Assembly: GCA_937911175.1 (NCBI GenBank)
Contig: CALDSE010000057.1
Coordinates: forward strand, 1 to 64,000
Length of the DNA stretch: 64,000 bases
Direction of reading: 5' to 3'
Source of the DNA: an uncultured Sediminibacterium sp.
Lineage (GTDB): Bacteria > Bacteroidota > Bacteroidia > Chitinophagales > Chitinophagaceae
Shown here: in pieces, positions 26,867 through 35,686 of the stretch
How positions within the stretch are numbered: position 1 is the first letter of the stretch
How the letters are laid out: the number at the start of each line of letters is the position of its first letter
The notes under the pieces: model-generated
What the model was told of the DNA's origin: nothing
Seen by the model: the letters and a program-made list of their open reading frames with translations, nothing else
Databases searched by the model: none
Made by a program: the position numbers and the translations under genes

Positions 26867-27382
26867 ATGTATAAAATCATCTTTTGTTTACTATTATTAA
26901 GCACGGAGGCCTGCTCTCAGTCGCCAAATAATAACCCATTAAAAAAAGCTCCTATGTCAGCAAGCCAAAACAAGTACTATTCTACTACTAGTAAAGAGAA
27001 AATAGTATTAGCCGATAGCGTTTGGAAACAAGTCCTATCACCTGAAGTATATCAGATTGCAAGACAGAAGGGAACCGAAAGGCCCTTTACTAGTGCTTTT
27101 GAAACAAGTAAGGAAGTGGGCACTTTTCATTGTGCTGCCTGCGGTAACCCCTTGTTTAAAAGTACGGCCAAGTTTGAAAGTGGTTGTGGCTGGCCAAGTT
27201 TTTTTGAACCCATCACCAAGGGCTCTATAATATATATACCCGATAACTCACTTGGTATGCAACGTACCGAAGTAGAATGCGGAAAATGTAAGGGCCATTT
27301 AGGACATGTATTTGAAGATGGTCCTCCACCCACAGGATTGCGTTACTGTATTAATGGGGTGGTCTTAAGTTTAGAAAAATAA
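26867..27382 (+). CDS. msrB: exported peptide-methionine (R)-S-oxide reductase
   Basis: MsrB reduces methionine-R-sulfoxide in damaged proteins. The 171 aa have a hydrophobic leader ending TEACSQ, probably a lipoprotein or secretion signal although the lipobox is imperfect. The enzyme domain is at about 45-170. Zinc pairs CAACG and CGKCKG, the segment ESGCGWPSFFEP, GHLGHVFEDGPPPTG and the catalytic Cys161 (RYCINGV) are all present. Export implies repair of envelope proteins. It stands alone and converges on the DUF5690 gene. Confidence 0.93.
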   Translation: MYKIIFCLLLLSTEACSQSPNNNPLKKAPMSASQNKYYSTTSKEKIVLADSVWKQVLSPEVYQIARQKGTERPFTSAFETSKEVGTFHCAACGNPLFKSTAKFESGCGWPSFFEPITKGSIIYIPDNSLGMQRTEVECGKCKGHLGHVFEDGPPPTGLRYCINGVVLSLEK

Positions 27383-27408
27383 TTAGGGCATAGCGATTAA
27401 ATAATTAT

Positions 27409-28674
27409 TTACGCAGCAGCAACTAAACTTGCTTTATGTTTTTTCGTGAAATAATACATGGCATAGAGGGTTATAAATACGCCTACAAAAGAAAGTATCA
27501 TCACACTTTGTGAAAAAAACTGTGTCCATTTTATTTCTAGGCTCATCCCTTCTTTGACTAGCATCACAGATACACTTCCTACATAGCCCACAGAATCGGC
27601 TACATAAATAAAGAAACCTGCATTGCCTTTCATGGAGAAGGCAGCAATAAGTCGATCAAAGAAAATAGAATTAAAAGGTATATACACTAAGTATAAACCA
27701 AGTCCTACCAATAGCATCCACCAAAAAGGATCTAATAATTGCGCTGAGAAATAATAAGTAGAAACACCTGCTATTATAAAGCCCATTAAAATAAAAACAT
27801 GGGCCACCATCAAGGCCTTAAAACTATTTTTAATAAATACCACAGCGCCCATTATAATTAAAATAAAAATAGTGATGGGAATTTCTGTTTGTGTAAATAG
27901 GGCGGGTCTTGAATTAAAGCCCATCTCCTTCCACATATCGGCTGAAAAATTATCGCGTATGTCTCTAAAAATAGTGGCGAATAAATAAATAGCTACAAAG
28001 GCAATGATGCCGGGTAAATATTGTTTTAATAAAAATTTGCGCTCTACACCGGTCATGGGAATGCGTTTGGTTCGAAGCATTTCATCTTCTTCGGAAGGTG
28101 GTGGTACTTTTTCTAAACCATACACACATATAATAAGAGGTAAGGCAAATACTAATCCTGTGCAAAATGGAACCCAAAATTCTGTAATATGATATTGCTC
28201 CATTAACCAAGCCCCCACGGACTTTACCCAACCAGAAGAAAAAATAAAACTTACCGCAAGTGCTGCCCCAATAAAATCGGTACTCTTGCGTCCTTCTACA
28301 TAAGAAAAAATAACCCCCCATAACATACCTAATGGAAACCCATTTAAAAATAAGAATATAACATTATAAGGTGCAGGCACAATAGCAAACAATAACCAAG
28401 CCAGCCAAGAAATACCTGTCAATAAAAAAATAATTTTATACCTATTTACTTTTTGAAGTCCTGAGATAAATTTAATGCCATAAAATTTAGCCAACATATA
28501 GCCTAGCATTTGACTAATGACTAGCGCCGTTTTATAAGCAATGGGTCCAAAGACTAGTCCGTCAAATGTGCAAACAGTGAATGATTTTCTAAAACCAAAA
28601 ATAAATACATAGGTCCCAAAAGAAACAAGGGCTGCATAAAGTGCAATGGATTTATCTTTGGACAAGACGGGCAT
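27409..28674 (-). CDS. DUF5690 family membrane protein (MFS-like)
   Basis: This is a 421-aa protein with about 12 hydrophobic helices. The pattern matches the DUF5690 family of Bacteroidota, which resembles major-facilitator transporters; no substrate is known. Segments SFGTYVFIFGFRKSF, LGMLWGVIFSYVEGRKSTDFIGA and the long central acidic/basic loop (EKVPPPSEEDEMLRTKRIP) are characteristic. An exact -7 box lies 24 nt upstream. No neighbour suggests a cargo. Confidence 0.8.
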   Translation of the reverse strand: MPVLSKDKSIALYAALVSFGTYVFIFGFRKSFTVCTFDGLVFGPIAYKTALVISQMLGYMLAKFYGIKFISGLQKVNRYKIIFLLTGISWLAWLLFAIVPAPYNVIFLFLNGFPLGMLWGVIFSYVEGRKSTDFIGAALAVSFIFSSGWVKSVGAWLMEQYHITEFWVPFCTGLVFALPLIICVYGLEKVPPPSEEDEMLRTKRIPMTGVERKFLLKQYLPGIIAFVAIYLFATIFRDIRDNFSADMWKEMGFNSRPALFTQTEIPITIFILIIMGAVVFIKNSFKALMVAHVFILMGFIIAGVSTYYFSAQLLDPFWWMLLVGLGLYLVYIPFNSIFFDRLIAAFSMKGNAGFFIYVADSVGYVGSVSVMLVKEGMSLEIKWTQFFSQSVMILSFVGVFITLYAMYYFTKKHKASLVAAA

Positions 28675-28698
28675 ATTTATCTATTTTATTAGTCTTCT

Positions 28699-28706
28699 CA
28701 AATTTA
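28699..28706 (-). promoter_or_regulatory. -7 box for DUF5690 gene
   Basis: TAAATTTG on the minus strand is an exact TAnnTTTG match 24 nt before the ATG. Confidence 0.5.
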
Positions 28707-28745
28707 CATTTTAAACATGTATAATATTGACTAAATTAGTGTTTT

Positions 28746-29873
28746 ATGAAACGACCTTCTATTTGTATTTCTCCTATTGATTGGGGCCTGGGACATGCCA
28801 CTAGATGCATTACCCTTATCAAAGCCTTTGAAAAATTAGGATACCAAGTATTTGTTGCAACAGAAGGATATCATGAGGTCATTTTAAGAGAAGCCCTTCC
28901 CAATGCGCATTTTTTACACTTAAGAGGTTACCGGATCCGCTATGCTAAATGGGGTTTTAATCTTCCTATTGTACTACTATTTCAATTACCTAAAATTATA
29001 TATAGTATAATTCATGAGCAGAATTGGTTGAAAAAAGCGCATGCACAATATCAATTTGATATGATTGTTTCCGATAACCGTTTTGGATTTTATCATAAAC
29101 AAGTGCCTAGTGTTTTTATAACTCATCAACTGAATTTGCAAATGCATTTTGCTTGGGCCACCCGCTTATTTCAAAAAATACAATATGCTTGGTTAAAAAA
29201 ATATACAGCTTGTTGGATTCCCGATATAGAAGGCGAAAATAATTTATCGGGGGTCTTAGCTAATCCAAAACATAAACCTAGTATTCCTTTGTGGTATATG
29301 GGTTGCTTGTCAAGACTAATTGATACCCCTATTGATAACACTTCTGATAATAGTAGTGCTGTTCATAGCGCCACTAATAATAAAAATGTTTTTTTAGGAA
29401 TTGTTTCAGGACCTGAACCACAAAGAACCGTACTTGAAAATTTATTATGGAAAGCGGGTAATAAATTAAATATTCCCTTTGTTGTCATTGCAGGCACTCC
29501 TTCTAAAGAGCAGCCTAATAAAATAATTGCGGAAAATAAAAATGCTACGCTTTATGCACATTTAGCGGCCCCTGACTTAGTCAAAGAAATTAAAAGAGCA
29601 GATTATATTATTTGCAGAGGGGGTTATACCACTTTAATGGAATTAATTCCTTTTGATAAAAAATTAATTTTTATTCCTACGCCTGGGCAAACAGAACAAA
29701 TGTATTTAGGAAAATTATGGGAAGAAAAAAATTGGGCACTTTGCTATGCACAAGAAAATTTTAAATTAAATTTTGCTTTAGAAGAAGCGAAAAGTTTTCA
29801 CTTTAAACAAGCGCCCTTTAAAGCTTTCTCCATAGAAGCACTTGAGGCTGCGATAAAGAAGTTATCTTTATAA
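28746..29873 (+). CDS. MurG-like glycosyltransferase
   Basis: This is a 375-aa GT-B-fold protein. The N-terminal nucleotide-sugar enzyme signature PIDWGLGHATRC and the C-terminal CRGGYTTLMEL loop (donor binding, as in the GT28/MurG group) are visible. FIPTPGQTEQ follows in the position of the MurG diphosphate loop. It probably glycosylates a lipid or cell-surface acceptor at the inner membrane; donor and acceptor are unknown. mnmH starts 2 nt after its stop and an acyltransferase follows, so the three are one operon. Confidence 0.8.
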   Translation: MKRPSICISPIDWGLGHATRCITLIKAFEKLGYQVFVATEGYHEVILREALPNAHFLHLRGYRIRYAKWGFNLPIVLLFQLPKIIYSIIHEQNWLKKAHAQYQFDMIVSDNRFGFYHKQVPSVFITHQLNLQMHFAWATRLFQKIQYAWLKKYTACWIPDIEGENNLSGVLANPKHKPSIPLWYMGCLSRLIDTPIDNTSDNSSAVHSATNNKNVFLGIVSGPEPQRTVLENLLWKAGNKLNIPFVVIAGTPSKEQPNKIIAENKNATLYAHLAAPDLVKEIKRADYIICRGGYTTLMELIPFDKKLIFIPTPGQTEQMYLGKLWEEKNWALCYAQENFKLNFALEEAKSFHFKQAPFKAFSIEALEAAIKKLSL

Positions 29874-29875
29874 AT

Positions 29876-30955
29876 ATGGCAGTTCAAAAAATTGATATTG
29901 ACAATTTTATAATTGAAACAAGCGCAAGCATTGGTTCAAGCCTTCGTTCAAGCATTACTATAGATGTAAGAAGCCCTGCAGAATTTGAACATGCACACAT
30001 TCCGCATGCCCTTAACCTTCCCTTATTTGATAATGAGCAGCGGGCGCTGATTGGTACTACTTATAAAAAACAAAGCAGGGAAGCGGCTATCAAGGTGGGT
30101 TTACCGCTTTTTGGAGCCAAGATGCTCCCTATGATTGAGACAGTGGAAGCTTGGATAAAGGATAGACAAAAAGAAAATGATTTAACGAAGCCCACTATAT
30201 ATGTGCATTGTTGGAGAGGCGGTATGCGCAGTGCGGCAGTGGCCTGGCTATTAGATTTGTATGGCTATAAAGTCATTCAATTAACAGGCGGCTATAAAGC
30301 TTATCGAAATTGGGTGCTTGCACAATTTACAATCCCATACAGTTTAAAAGTTTTAGGCGGTTACACCGGCTCTGGTAAAACAGAAATTTTACATGCATTG
30401 CAAGAAAAAAATTATGCAGTGATAGATTTAGAGGGACTAGCACATCATAAAGGTTCGGCCTATGGTGCCATTGGACAATTGCCGCAACCAAGTCAAGAAA
30501 TGTTTGAAAATATTGTAGCCGAAAAATTATTGGAAGTCAATAAAAAACAAAAAAGTATTTGGATAGAAGATGAAAGTCAAAGAATAGGAACGGTTTTAAT
30601 TCCTACACCCTTATTTCATTTAATGCGAAACAGTACTTGTTATTTTATGACCATTCCTTTTGAGCAAAGACTTAATTTTATTGTGGAAGGGTATGGAAGC
30701 TTTGATCAAAAAAGTTTAATAGAGGCAACGATGCGCATACAAAAAAGATTAGGCGGCCTAGAAACCAAGACAGCTATTGATTTTATTACAGCCGGTGCCT
30801 TGAAAGAGGCCTTCTCTATTTTATTAAAATACTATGATAAGTGGTATGAAAAAAATGCAAAAAACGAAGTACTTCCTACAATAGAATTAATTCCCGTTTC
30901 GTCTGAAACTGTCGATCCAGTTCATAATGCAAGTTTGCTAGAAAAATTAAATTAA
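29876..30955 (+). CDS. mnmH: tRNA 2-selenouridine/geranyl-2-thiouridine synthase
   Basis: MnmH (SelU, YbbB) replaces sulfur by selenium in the wobble 2-thiouridine of tRNA, through a geranylated intermediate. The 359 aa have a rhodanese domain (about 20-145) with catalytic Cys112 in HCWRGGMRS and a C-terminal P-loop domain with GYTGSGKT at 162-169. Both signature regions are intact. No selD (selenophosphate synthase) is in the window; thiL at 45230 is a relative but not SelD. It is tightly coupled between a glycosyltransferase and an acyltransferase. Confidence 0.92.
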   Translation: MAVQKIDIDNFIIETSASIGSSLRSSITIDVRSPAEFEHAHIPHALNLPLFDNEQRALIGTTYKKQSREAAIKVGLPLFGAKMLPMIETVEAWIKDRQKENDLTKPTIYVHCWRGGMRSAAVAWLLDLYGYKVIQLTGGYKAYRNWVLAQFTIPYSLKVLGGYTGSGKTEILHALQEKNYAVIDLEGLAHHKGSAYGAIGQLPQPSQEMFENIVAEKLLEVNKKQKSIWIEDESQRIGTVLIPTPLFHLMRNSTCYFMTIPFEQRLNFIVEGYGSFDQKSLIEATMRIQKRLGGLETKTAIDFITAGALKEAFSILLKYYDKWYEKNAKNEVLPTIELIPVSSETVDPVHNASLLEKLN

Positions 30956-30980
30956 TTGGCTATCTTCAATTTTATAAATT

Positions 30981-31544
30981 ATGCAACAATTAATTGCTTG
31001 GTGGATGTTCGCCATTAGAGGCTGGAAAATTGAAGGTAAATTTCATTTTGAATTACCTAAATCTATTATGATAGTAGCACCTCATACGCATTGGGTTGAT
31101 TTTTTTATAGGAATAGCTGTTCGTAAAAAAATGGGTTTTGAATTTGTACATTTTTTAGGCAAGAGCGAACTTTTTTGGCCCCCACTAGGTTGGCTTTTAC
31201 GTTATTTAGGTGCCTACCCAGTAAATAGACAGCAGAAGCAGAATATGGTAGACCAGGTCGTGGGTATTTTTAATAAAAAAGAAAGGTTTCATCTAGCGCT
31301 TTCACCCGAGGGAACCCGTAAAAAGGTAACAAAACTAAGGTCTGGCTTTTATCATATTGCAAAAAACGCCCATATTCCCATCGTAATGGTGGGTTTTGAC
31401 TTTGCCCAAAGAAGGGTGGTTTTTGCCGAGCCCTTTTTTGCGACTGACGATGAAAAAGCAGATAAACACAATATTGTACAGTTTTTCAAGCAATTTATAG
31501 GCTATATCCCCGAATATGGGATCACCCAGGACCTGGAAAATTAG
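30981..31544 (+). CDS. PlsC-like 1-acyl-glycerol-phosphate acyltransferase
   Basis: This is a 187-aa membrane-associated acyltransferase. The catalytic motif HTHWVD (H35-x4-D40) is followed by FLGKSELFWPPLGWLLRYLG and the substrate motif LSPEGTRKK. The size and lack of extra domains suit a compact lysophosphatidate acyltransferase for phospholipid synthesis, but acylation of another lipid is possible given the glycosyltransferase in the operon. It lies 25 nt after mnmH. Confidence 0.85.
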   Translation: MQQLIAWWMFAIRGWKIEGKFHFELPKSIMIVAPHTHWVDFFIGIAVRKKMGFEFVHFLGKSELFWPPLGWLLRYLGAYPVNRQQKQNMVDQVVGIFNKKERFHLALSPEGTRKKVTKLRSGFYHIAKNAHIPIVMVGFDFAQRRVVFAEPFFATDDEKADKHNIVQFFKQFIGYIPEYGITQDLEN

Positions 31545-31589
31545 TCTCTTGTTTAACAAAATATTGTTTTTCCGTATAAACTATATTAG

Positions 31590-31597
31590 TATTTTTG
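31590..31597 (+). promoter_or_regulatory. -7 box for ompA-like gene
   Basis: TATTTTTG is an exact TAnnTTTG match 43 nt before the ATG. A TTG at 31564-31566 is a possible but wide-spaced -33 element. Confidence 0.6.
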
Positions 31598-31640
31598 TTC
31601 TAGACCTATTTATATTCATTTTAAATTAAACAGATACAGT

Positions 31641-32531
31641 ATGAAAAGTAAAATTTTTTTAGCGCTTGCGGTTCTTAGCATTGGTGCTTATTCTTGCGTA
31701 AGTCCTAAGAAATTGCAAGATGCAGAAGCTAAATACGGCCAGTTAAATGGAGCTTATGCCGATTTACAAGGTAAATACCGTGATGCACAAGACGCTATCA
31801 CTAAAAGCAAAACAGATGCTGAAAGAGCTTCTGATAGAACAAAATCATTACAAAGCACAATTGACGATTTAAACAAACAAGTTGATTTCTTAAAATCTAA
31901 TAACAATGTTGTTTTAAGTCAATTAAAAGATATGTCTGTTGTGACAGGTGCACAAGCAGAAAGTATTAAAATGTCATTAGACAATATTGGTGCTAAGGAT
32001 TTATATATCCAAGGTTTACAAAGTTCAATGGCGCGTAAGGATTCTATCAACATGAACTTGGTGATGAATTTGAAAGGTGCGATTGGCGATTTAAACGATG
32101 GCGATATCAATGTGAAAGTAGATAAAGGTGTTGTATACGTTGACATTTCAGATAAGTTATTATTTAAAAGTGGCAGCTTCAACATTACTGATAAAGCAAA
32201 AGTGGTTTTAGGTAAAGTAGCTAAAGTATTGGCTGCACAACCTGCTATTGAATTTATGGTAGAAGGCCATACCGATTCTAAGCAATTAATTAGCGGTGGT
32301 AATTTAATGGAAGACAACTGGGACTTAAGTGTGAAAAGAGCCACTACTATTGTTCGTGTTTTACAAGATACTTATGGTATCGATCCTAAGCGTATGACAG
32401 CAGCTGGTAGAAGTGAATACATTCCTGTTGTGGAAAACAATTCTGCAGAAAATAGAGCTGCGAATCGTAGAACAAGAATTGTAATTCTTCCTCAATTAGA
32501 TCAATTCTTTAAATTGTTAGAGAAGAAGTAA
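31641..32531 (+). CDS. OmpA-family lipoprotein
   Basis: This 296-aa outer-membrane lipoprotein has a signal peptide ending GAYSC (lipobox Cys at about residue 19). A coiled-coil-rich stretch (about 25-105, heptad-like with many Q, D and K) is followed by a C-terminal OmpA domain (about 165-290). That domain carries VEGHTDS, DLSVKRATTIVRVL and NRAANRRTRIVI, the peptidoglycan-binding signature. It probably tethers the outer membrane to the wall. It has its own promoter and a strong terminator, consistent with an abundant monocistronic message. Confidence 0.92.
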   Translation: MKSKIFLALAVLSIGAYSCVSPKKLQDAEAKYGQLNGAYADLQGKYRDAQDAITKSKTDAERASDRTKSLQSTIDDLNKQVDFLKSNNNVVLSQLKDMSVVTGAQAESIKMSLDNIGAKDLYIQGLQSSMARKDSINMNLVMNLKGAIGDLNDGDINVKVDKGVVYVDISDKLLFKSGSFNITDKAKVVLGKVAKVLAAQPAIEFMVEGHTDSKQLISGGNLMEDNWDLSVKRATTIVRVLQDTYGIDPKRMTAAGRSEYIPVVENNSAENRAANRRTRIVILPQLDQFFKLLEKK

Positions 32532-32555
32532 TTCTTTTCTCTGTTTTAAAATAGT

Positions 32556-32595
32556 ATAAACCCTTCCCGTTCATTCGGGAGGGGTTTATTTTTAT
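32556..32595 (+). terminator. terminator of ompA-like gene
   Basis: A 12-bp stem AAACCCTTCCCG/CGGGAGGGGTTT with one wobble and loop TTCATT is followed by ATTTTTAT. Confidence 0.88.
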
Positions 32596-32650
32596 AGAAA
32601 GTTTTCATTTTTAGTTTTCCACCTCTAACAATAATGAGGGGTCTTGCCCG

Positions 32651-32658
32651 TATCTTCG
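32651..32658 (+). promoter_or_regulatory. -7-like box for uvrD
   Basis: TATCTTCG ends 4 nt before the uvrD ATG, the same octamer and spacing as at pheS. One mismatch to TAnnTTTG. Confidence 0.4.
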
Positions 32659-32662
32659 CAAC

Positions 32663-34963
32663 ATGCAAGCAGCGTATTTAAATGGTTTAAACGAAAAGCA
32701 ATTAGAGGCGGTATTACATATTAAAGGCCCCTTGATGATTATTGCTGGAGCAGGAAGTGGTAAAACAAAGGTTTTAACCACCCGTGTGGCGCATCTAATG
32801 CATAGCGGCGTTGATTCATTTAATATATTGGCACTTACTTTTACCAATAAGGCAGCGGCTGAAATGAAAGAGCGTGTTGAAAAAGCACTAGGCAATACCG
32901 AAGCAAGAAATTTATACATTGGTACTTTTCATAGTGTCTTTGCAAGAATACTAAGAGCCGAAGCAGATAAGCTTGGTTACCCAAAAAGCTTTACCATTTA
33001 TGATACCGATGATTCCCGCTCTGTGATAAAAGCAGTAGTGAACGATATGGGGTTAGATGATAAATTATACAAACCCAATATTGTACATAATCGTATCTCT
33101 AGTGCCAAGAATGCATTAGTAGGCCCCGCTGAATATGCAATGGATACCTTTTTAAAGCAGGAAGATGCAAGATCAAACCGACCAGCCATTGCAGATATAT
33201 ATGCAAGTTATGCAGCACGCTGTTTTAAAAATGGGGCAATGGACTTTGATGATTTACTTTTTAAAATGCATGAGCTATTACAAAATTTTCCAGAGGTCTT
33301 ACATAAATACCAACATAAGTTTAAATATATTTTAATTGATGAGTACCAGGATACCAATCCGGTACAGTATCAAATTGCAAAATTACTTGCAGCCGTGCAT
33401 GAAAATTTATGTGTGGTGGGTGATGATGCACAAAGTATTTATAGTTTCCGTGGTGCTACCATTGAAAATATTTTACAGTTCCAAAAAGACTATGACGATG
33501 TCAAACTAGTGAAGCTGGAACAAAATTATAGAAGTAGTCAATCCATTATTGGTGTAGCAAATCATGTGATTAAAAATAATGTCGGACAAATTCCTAAAGA
33601 GTTATGGACTGAAAATGAAGCAGGGGATAAAATAAAGTTGGTGCGTACCATGACCGATAATGACGAAGGAAAATATATAGCTGACGCCATTCAAGAAAAT
33701 AAATTAAGAAATCATTTTTACAATAAAGACTTTGCTATATTATATAGAACCAATGCACAAAGTAGATCCTTTGAAGAAAGTTTAAGAAGAACCGGTATTG
33801 CTTATAAGATATACGGTGGGCTTAGCTTCTATCAAAGAAAAGAAGTGAAGGATTATATTGCTTACCTGCGCATTATTGCCAATACCAAGGACGAAGAAGG
33901 ACTTAAAAGAATTATTAATTATCCTGCAAGAGGCATTGGCAAAACCACCATGGAAAAATGTTTGGTCATTGCGGGCGAACAAAATATTACTTTTTTTGAA
34001 GTACTAGAAAAAGCCAAGGGCTTTGGATTTAAAGCAGGCACACTCACTGCTATTGAAGAGTTTGTGACCATGATTAAGTATTTTCAAAATCAACTCACAA
34101 AGCATAATGCCTACGATGTAGCCGTGCAAGTGGGCAAGCATACTAATTTAGTAAAGGAATTATTTAACGATAAGTCTACCGAAGGTTTAGCGCGTTATGA
34201 AAACATTCAAGAATTATTAAACTCTATTAAAGAGTGGACAGAAAGCCCAAGCAACGACGACGGTGAATTAGGCGATAAAAGTTTAGGATCTTATTTACAA
34301 CAAATTACTTTAATCACTGATGCAGATAACGACAATGGTAACGAGGACACGGTAAAATTAATGACAGTGCATGCGGCTAAGGGATTAGAATTTGCCTGTG
34401 TGTTTTTAGTGGGGCTGGAAGAATCTTTATTCCCAAGCGGTATGAGTGTAAATACAAGAGAAGAATTAGAGGAAGAAAGAAGATTATTTTATGTAGCAGT
34501 TACCAGGGCTAAAAAACATTTATGGTTAACCTATGCCAACACACGTTATAGATATGGGCAACTAGTACAAAACGATCCTAGCCGTTTCATCGATGAAATG
34601 CCAGAGGAACAAATTGATAAAAGTAGTTCTGGTGGTGGAGCAAGAAATCAATCTAGTGGATGGGGATCGGCCTATGATAGAATGCATGGTGGCACGAAAA
34701 CAACCGAGCCTTCCAAGCCTAGTTACCTTCCTGTTGTGGCGCCCCATACTTTAAATAAAAATCATATCCCTTCGGCGAATTTCACTCCCTGTGATCCTTC
34801 GGCGCTAGAAGCTGGTAATAAAATTGAGCATCAAAAATTTGGATTTGGGGTGATTAAAGAAATAGAAGGGTCGGCGCATAACCCTATTGCCATTATCCTT
34901 TTTGATAAAAATGGCGAGAAAAAGATCATGTTGAACTACGCCAAGCTTAGTATAATACCCTAA
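32663..34963 (+). CDS. uvrD: UvrD/PcrA-type DNA helicase
   Basis: This 766-aa superfamily 1A 3'-5' helicase acts in nucleotide excision and mismatch repair and in clearing RecA or stalled forks. Q-motif LNEKQLEAV, Walker A AGAGSGKT (28-35), TFTNKAAAEMKER (Ia), ILIDEYQDT (II), GDDAQSIYSFRGA (III), QNYRSSQ (IV), MTVHAAKGLEF (V) and VAVTRAKKHLWL (VI) are all present. A C-terminal Tudor-like segment (KIEHQKFGFGVIKEIEG) is PcrA-like. It is monocistronic. Confidence 0.95.
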   Translation: MQAAYLNGLNEKQLEAVLHIKGPLMIIAGAGSGKTKVLTTRVAHLMHSGVDSFNILALTFTNKAAAEMKERVEKALGNTEARNLYIGTFHSVFARILRAEADKLGYPKSFTIYDTDDSRSVIKAVVNDMGLDDKLYKPNIVHNRISSAKNALVGPAEYAMDTFLKQEDARSNRPAIADIYASYAARCFKNGAMDFDDLLFKMHELLQNFPEVLHKYQHKFKYILIDEYQDTNPVQYQIAKLLAAVHENLCVVGDDAQSIYSFRGATIENILQFQKDYDDVKLVKLEQNYRSSQSIIGVANHVIKNNVGQIPKELWTENEAGDKIKLVRTMTDNDEGKYIADAIQENKLRNHFYNKDFAILYRTNAQSRSFEESLRRTGIAYKIYGGLSFYQRKEVKDYIAYLRIIANTKDEEGLKRIINYPARGIGKTTMEKCLVIAGEQNITFFEVLEKAKGFGFKAGTLTAIEEFVTMIKYFQNQLTKHNAYDVAVQVGKHTNLVKELFNDKSTEGLARYENIQELLNSIKEWTESPSNDDGELGDKSLGSYLQQITLITDADNDNGNEDTVKLMTVHAAKGLEFACVFLVGLEESLFPSGMSVNTREELEEERRLFYVAVTRAKKHLWLTYANTRYRYGQLVQNDPSRFIDEMPEEQIDKSSSGGGARNQSSGWGSAYDRMHGGTKTTEPSKPSYLPVVAPHTLNKNHIPSANFTPCDPSALEAGNKIEHQKFGFGVIKEIEGSAHNPIAIILFDKNGEKKIMLNYAKLSIIP

Positions 34964-35003
34964 AAGTCTTTCGATATCGGAAAAATAAAGGTCCAATTAG
35001 CCC

Positions 35004-35030
35004 AAAGCCCTCTTCCAGCTAGGCTTTTTG
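35004..35030 (+). terminator. possible terminator of uvrD
   Basis: A 6-bp stem AAAGCC/GGCTTT with a 12-nt loop is followed by T-rich sequence. It overlaps the upstream edge of the nfu promoter region. The stem is short, so the call is tentative. Confidence 0.4.
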
Positions 35031-35032
35031 AT

Positions 35033-35040
35033 TATTTTTG
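35033..35040 (+). promoter_or_regulatory. -7 box for nfu
   Basis: TATTTTTG is an exact TAnnTTTG match 44 nt before the ATG. Confidence 0.55.
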
Positions 35041-35084
35041 TACCGCGTTGAATTTTAAAACGCATTGAATTAAAAATTGAAACT

Positions 35085-35684
35085 ATGATTACCACAGGCA
35101 ATACCATTGTAAGTATCTATACCGAAATGACTCCTAACCCAGAAACGATGAAGTTTGTGGCCAACAAACTTTTGTATCCTGGAAAAAGTATTGACATTGC
35201 CGATGAGAACCTTGCCTTTGCTTCCCCACTTGCCAAAGAATTATTTAGTTTCCCTTTTATTAAAAGTGTTTTTATAGCAAGCAATTTTGTAACGCTTACA
35301 AAAAACACAGAGCAAGATGACTGGCAAGATGTCATCCCTACTATTAAAACTTTCTTAAAAGAATATTTAGAAAATGGCGGCGTGGTGGTGAATGAAGAAG
35401 AGGTTGCTAAAATGAAACAAGAAGCTAGCAACACCGTTAACGCAGATGATAATGATATAGTGAAGCGTATTAAAGAATTATTAGAAAATTATGTGAAGCC
35501 CGCAGTAGAAATGGACGGCGGTGCGATTCAATTTAAAAGTTATAACGACGGCATCGTAAATTTAATGTTACAAGGTTCTTGTAGCGGTTGCCCATCAAGC
35601 ATGGTTACTTTAAAGGCAGGTATCGAAGGCATGATGAAACGCATGATTCCTGAAGTAAAAGAAGTAGTGGCTGAAGCAGAGTAA
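35085..35684 (+). CDS. Nfu-type iron-sulfur cluster carrier
   Basis: This is a 199-aa protein with an N-terminal Nfu domain (about 10-95, TEMTPNPETMKFV) and a C-terminal NifU domain (about 120-195) whose CxxC (GSCSGCPSS) binds a [4Fe-4S] cluster as a dimer. Nfu proteins deliver clusters to target enzymes in the cytoplasm. The internal MTPNPET could be an alternative start, but the upstream ATG retains a normal leader. It converges with the FG-GAP gene with 2 nt between stops and no visible terminator. Confidence 0.92.
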   Translation: MITTGNTIVSIYTEMTPNPETMKFVANKLLYPGKSIDIADENLAFASPLAKELFSFPFIKSVFIASNFVTLTKNTEQDDWQDVIPTIKTFLKEYLENGGVVVNEEEVAKMKQEASNTVNADDNDIVKRIKELLENYVKPAVEMDGGAIQFKSYNDGIVNLMLQGSCSGCPSSMVTLKAGIEGMMKRMIPEVKEVVAEAE

Positions 35685-35686
35685 GT

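Noticed and set aside
26867-27382. msrB as a certain lipoprotein
   Set aside because: The sequence before the Cys (TEAC) does not fit the lipobox well; export is likely but lipidation is not assured.
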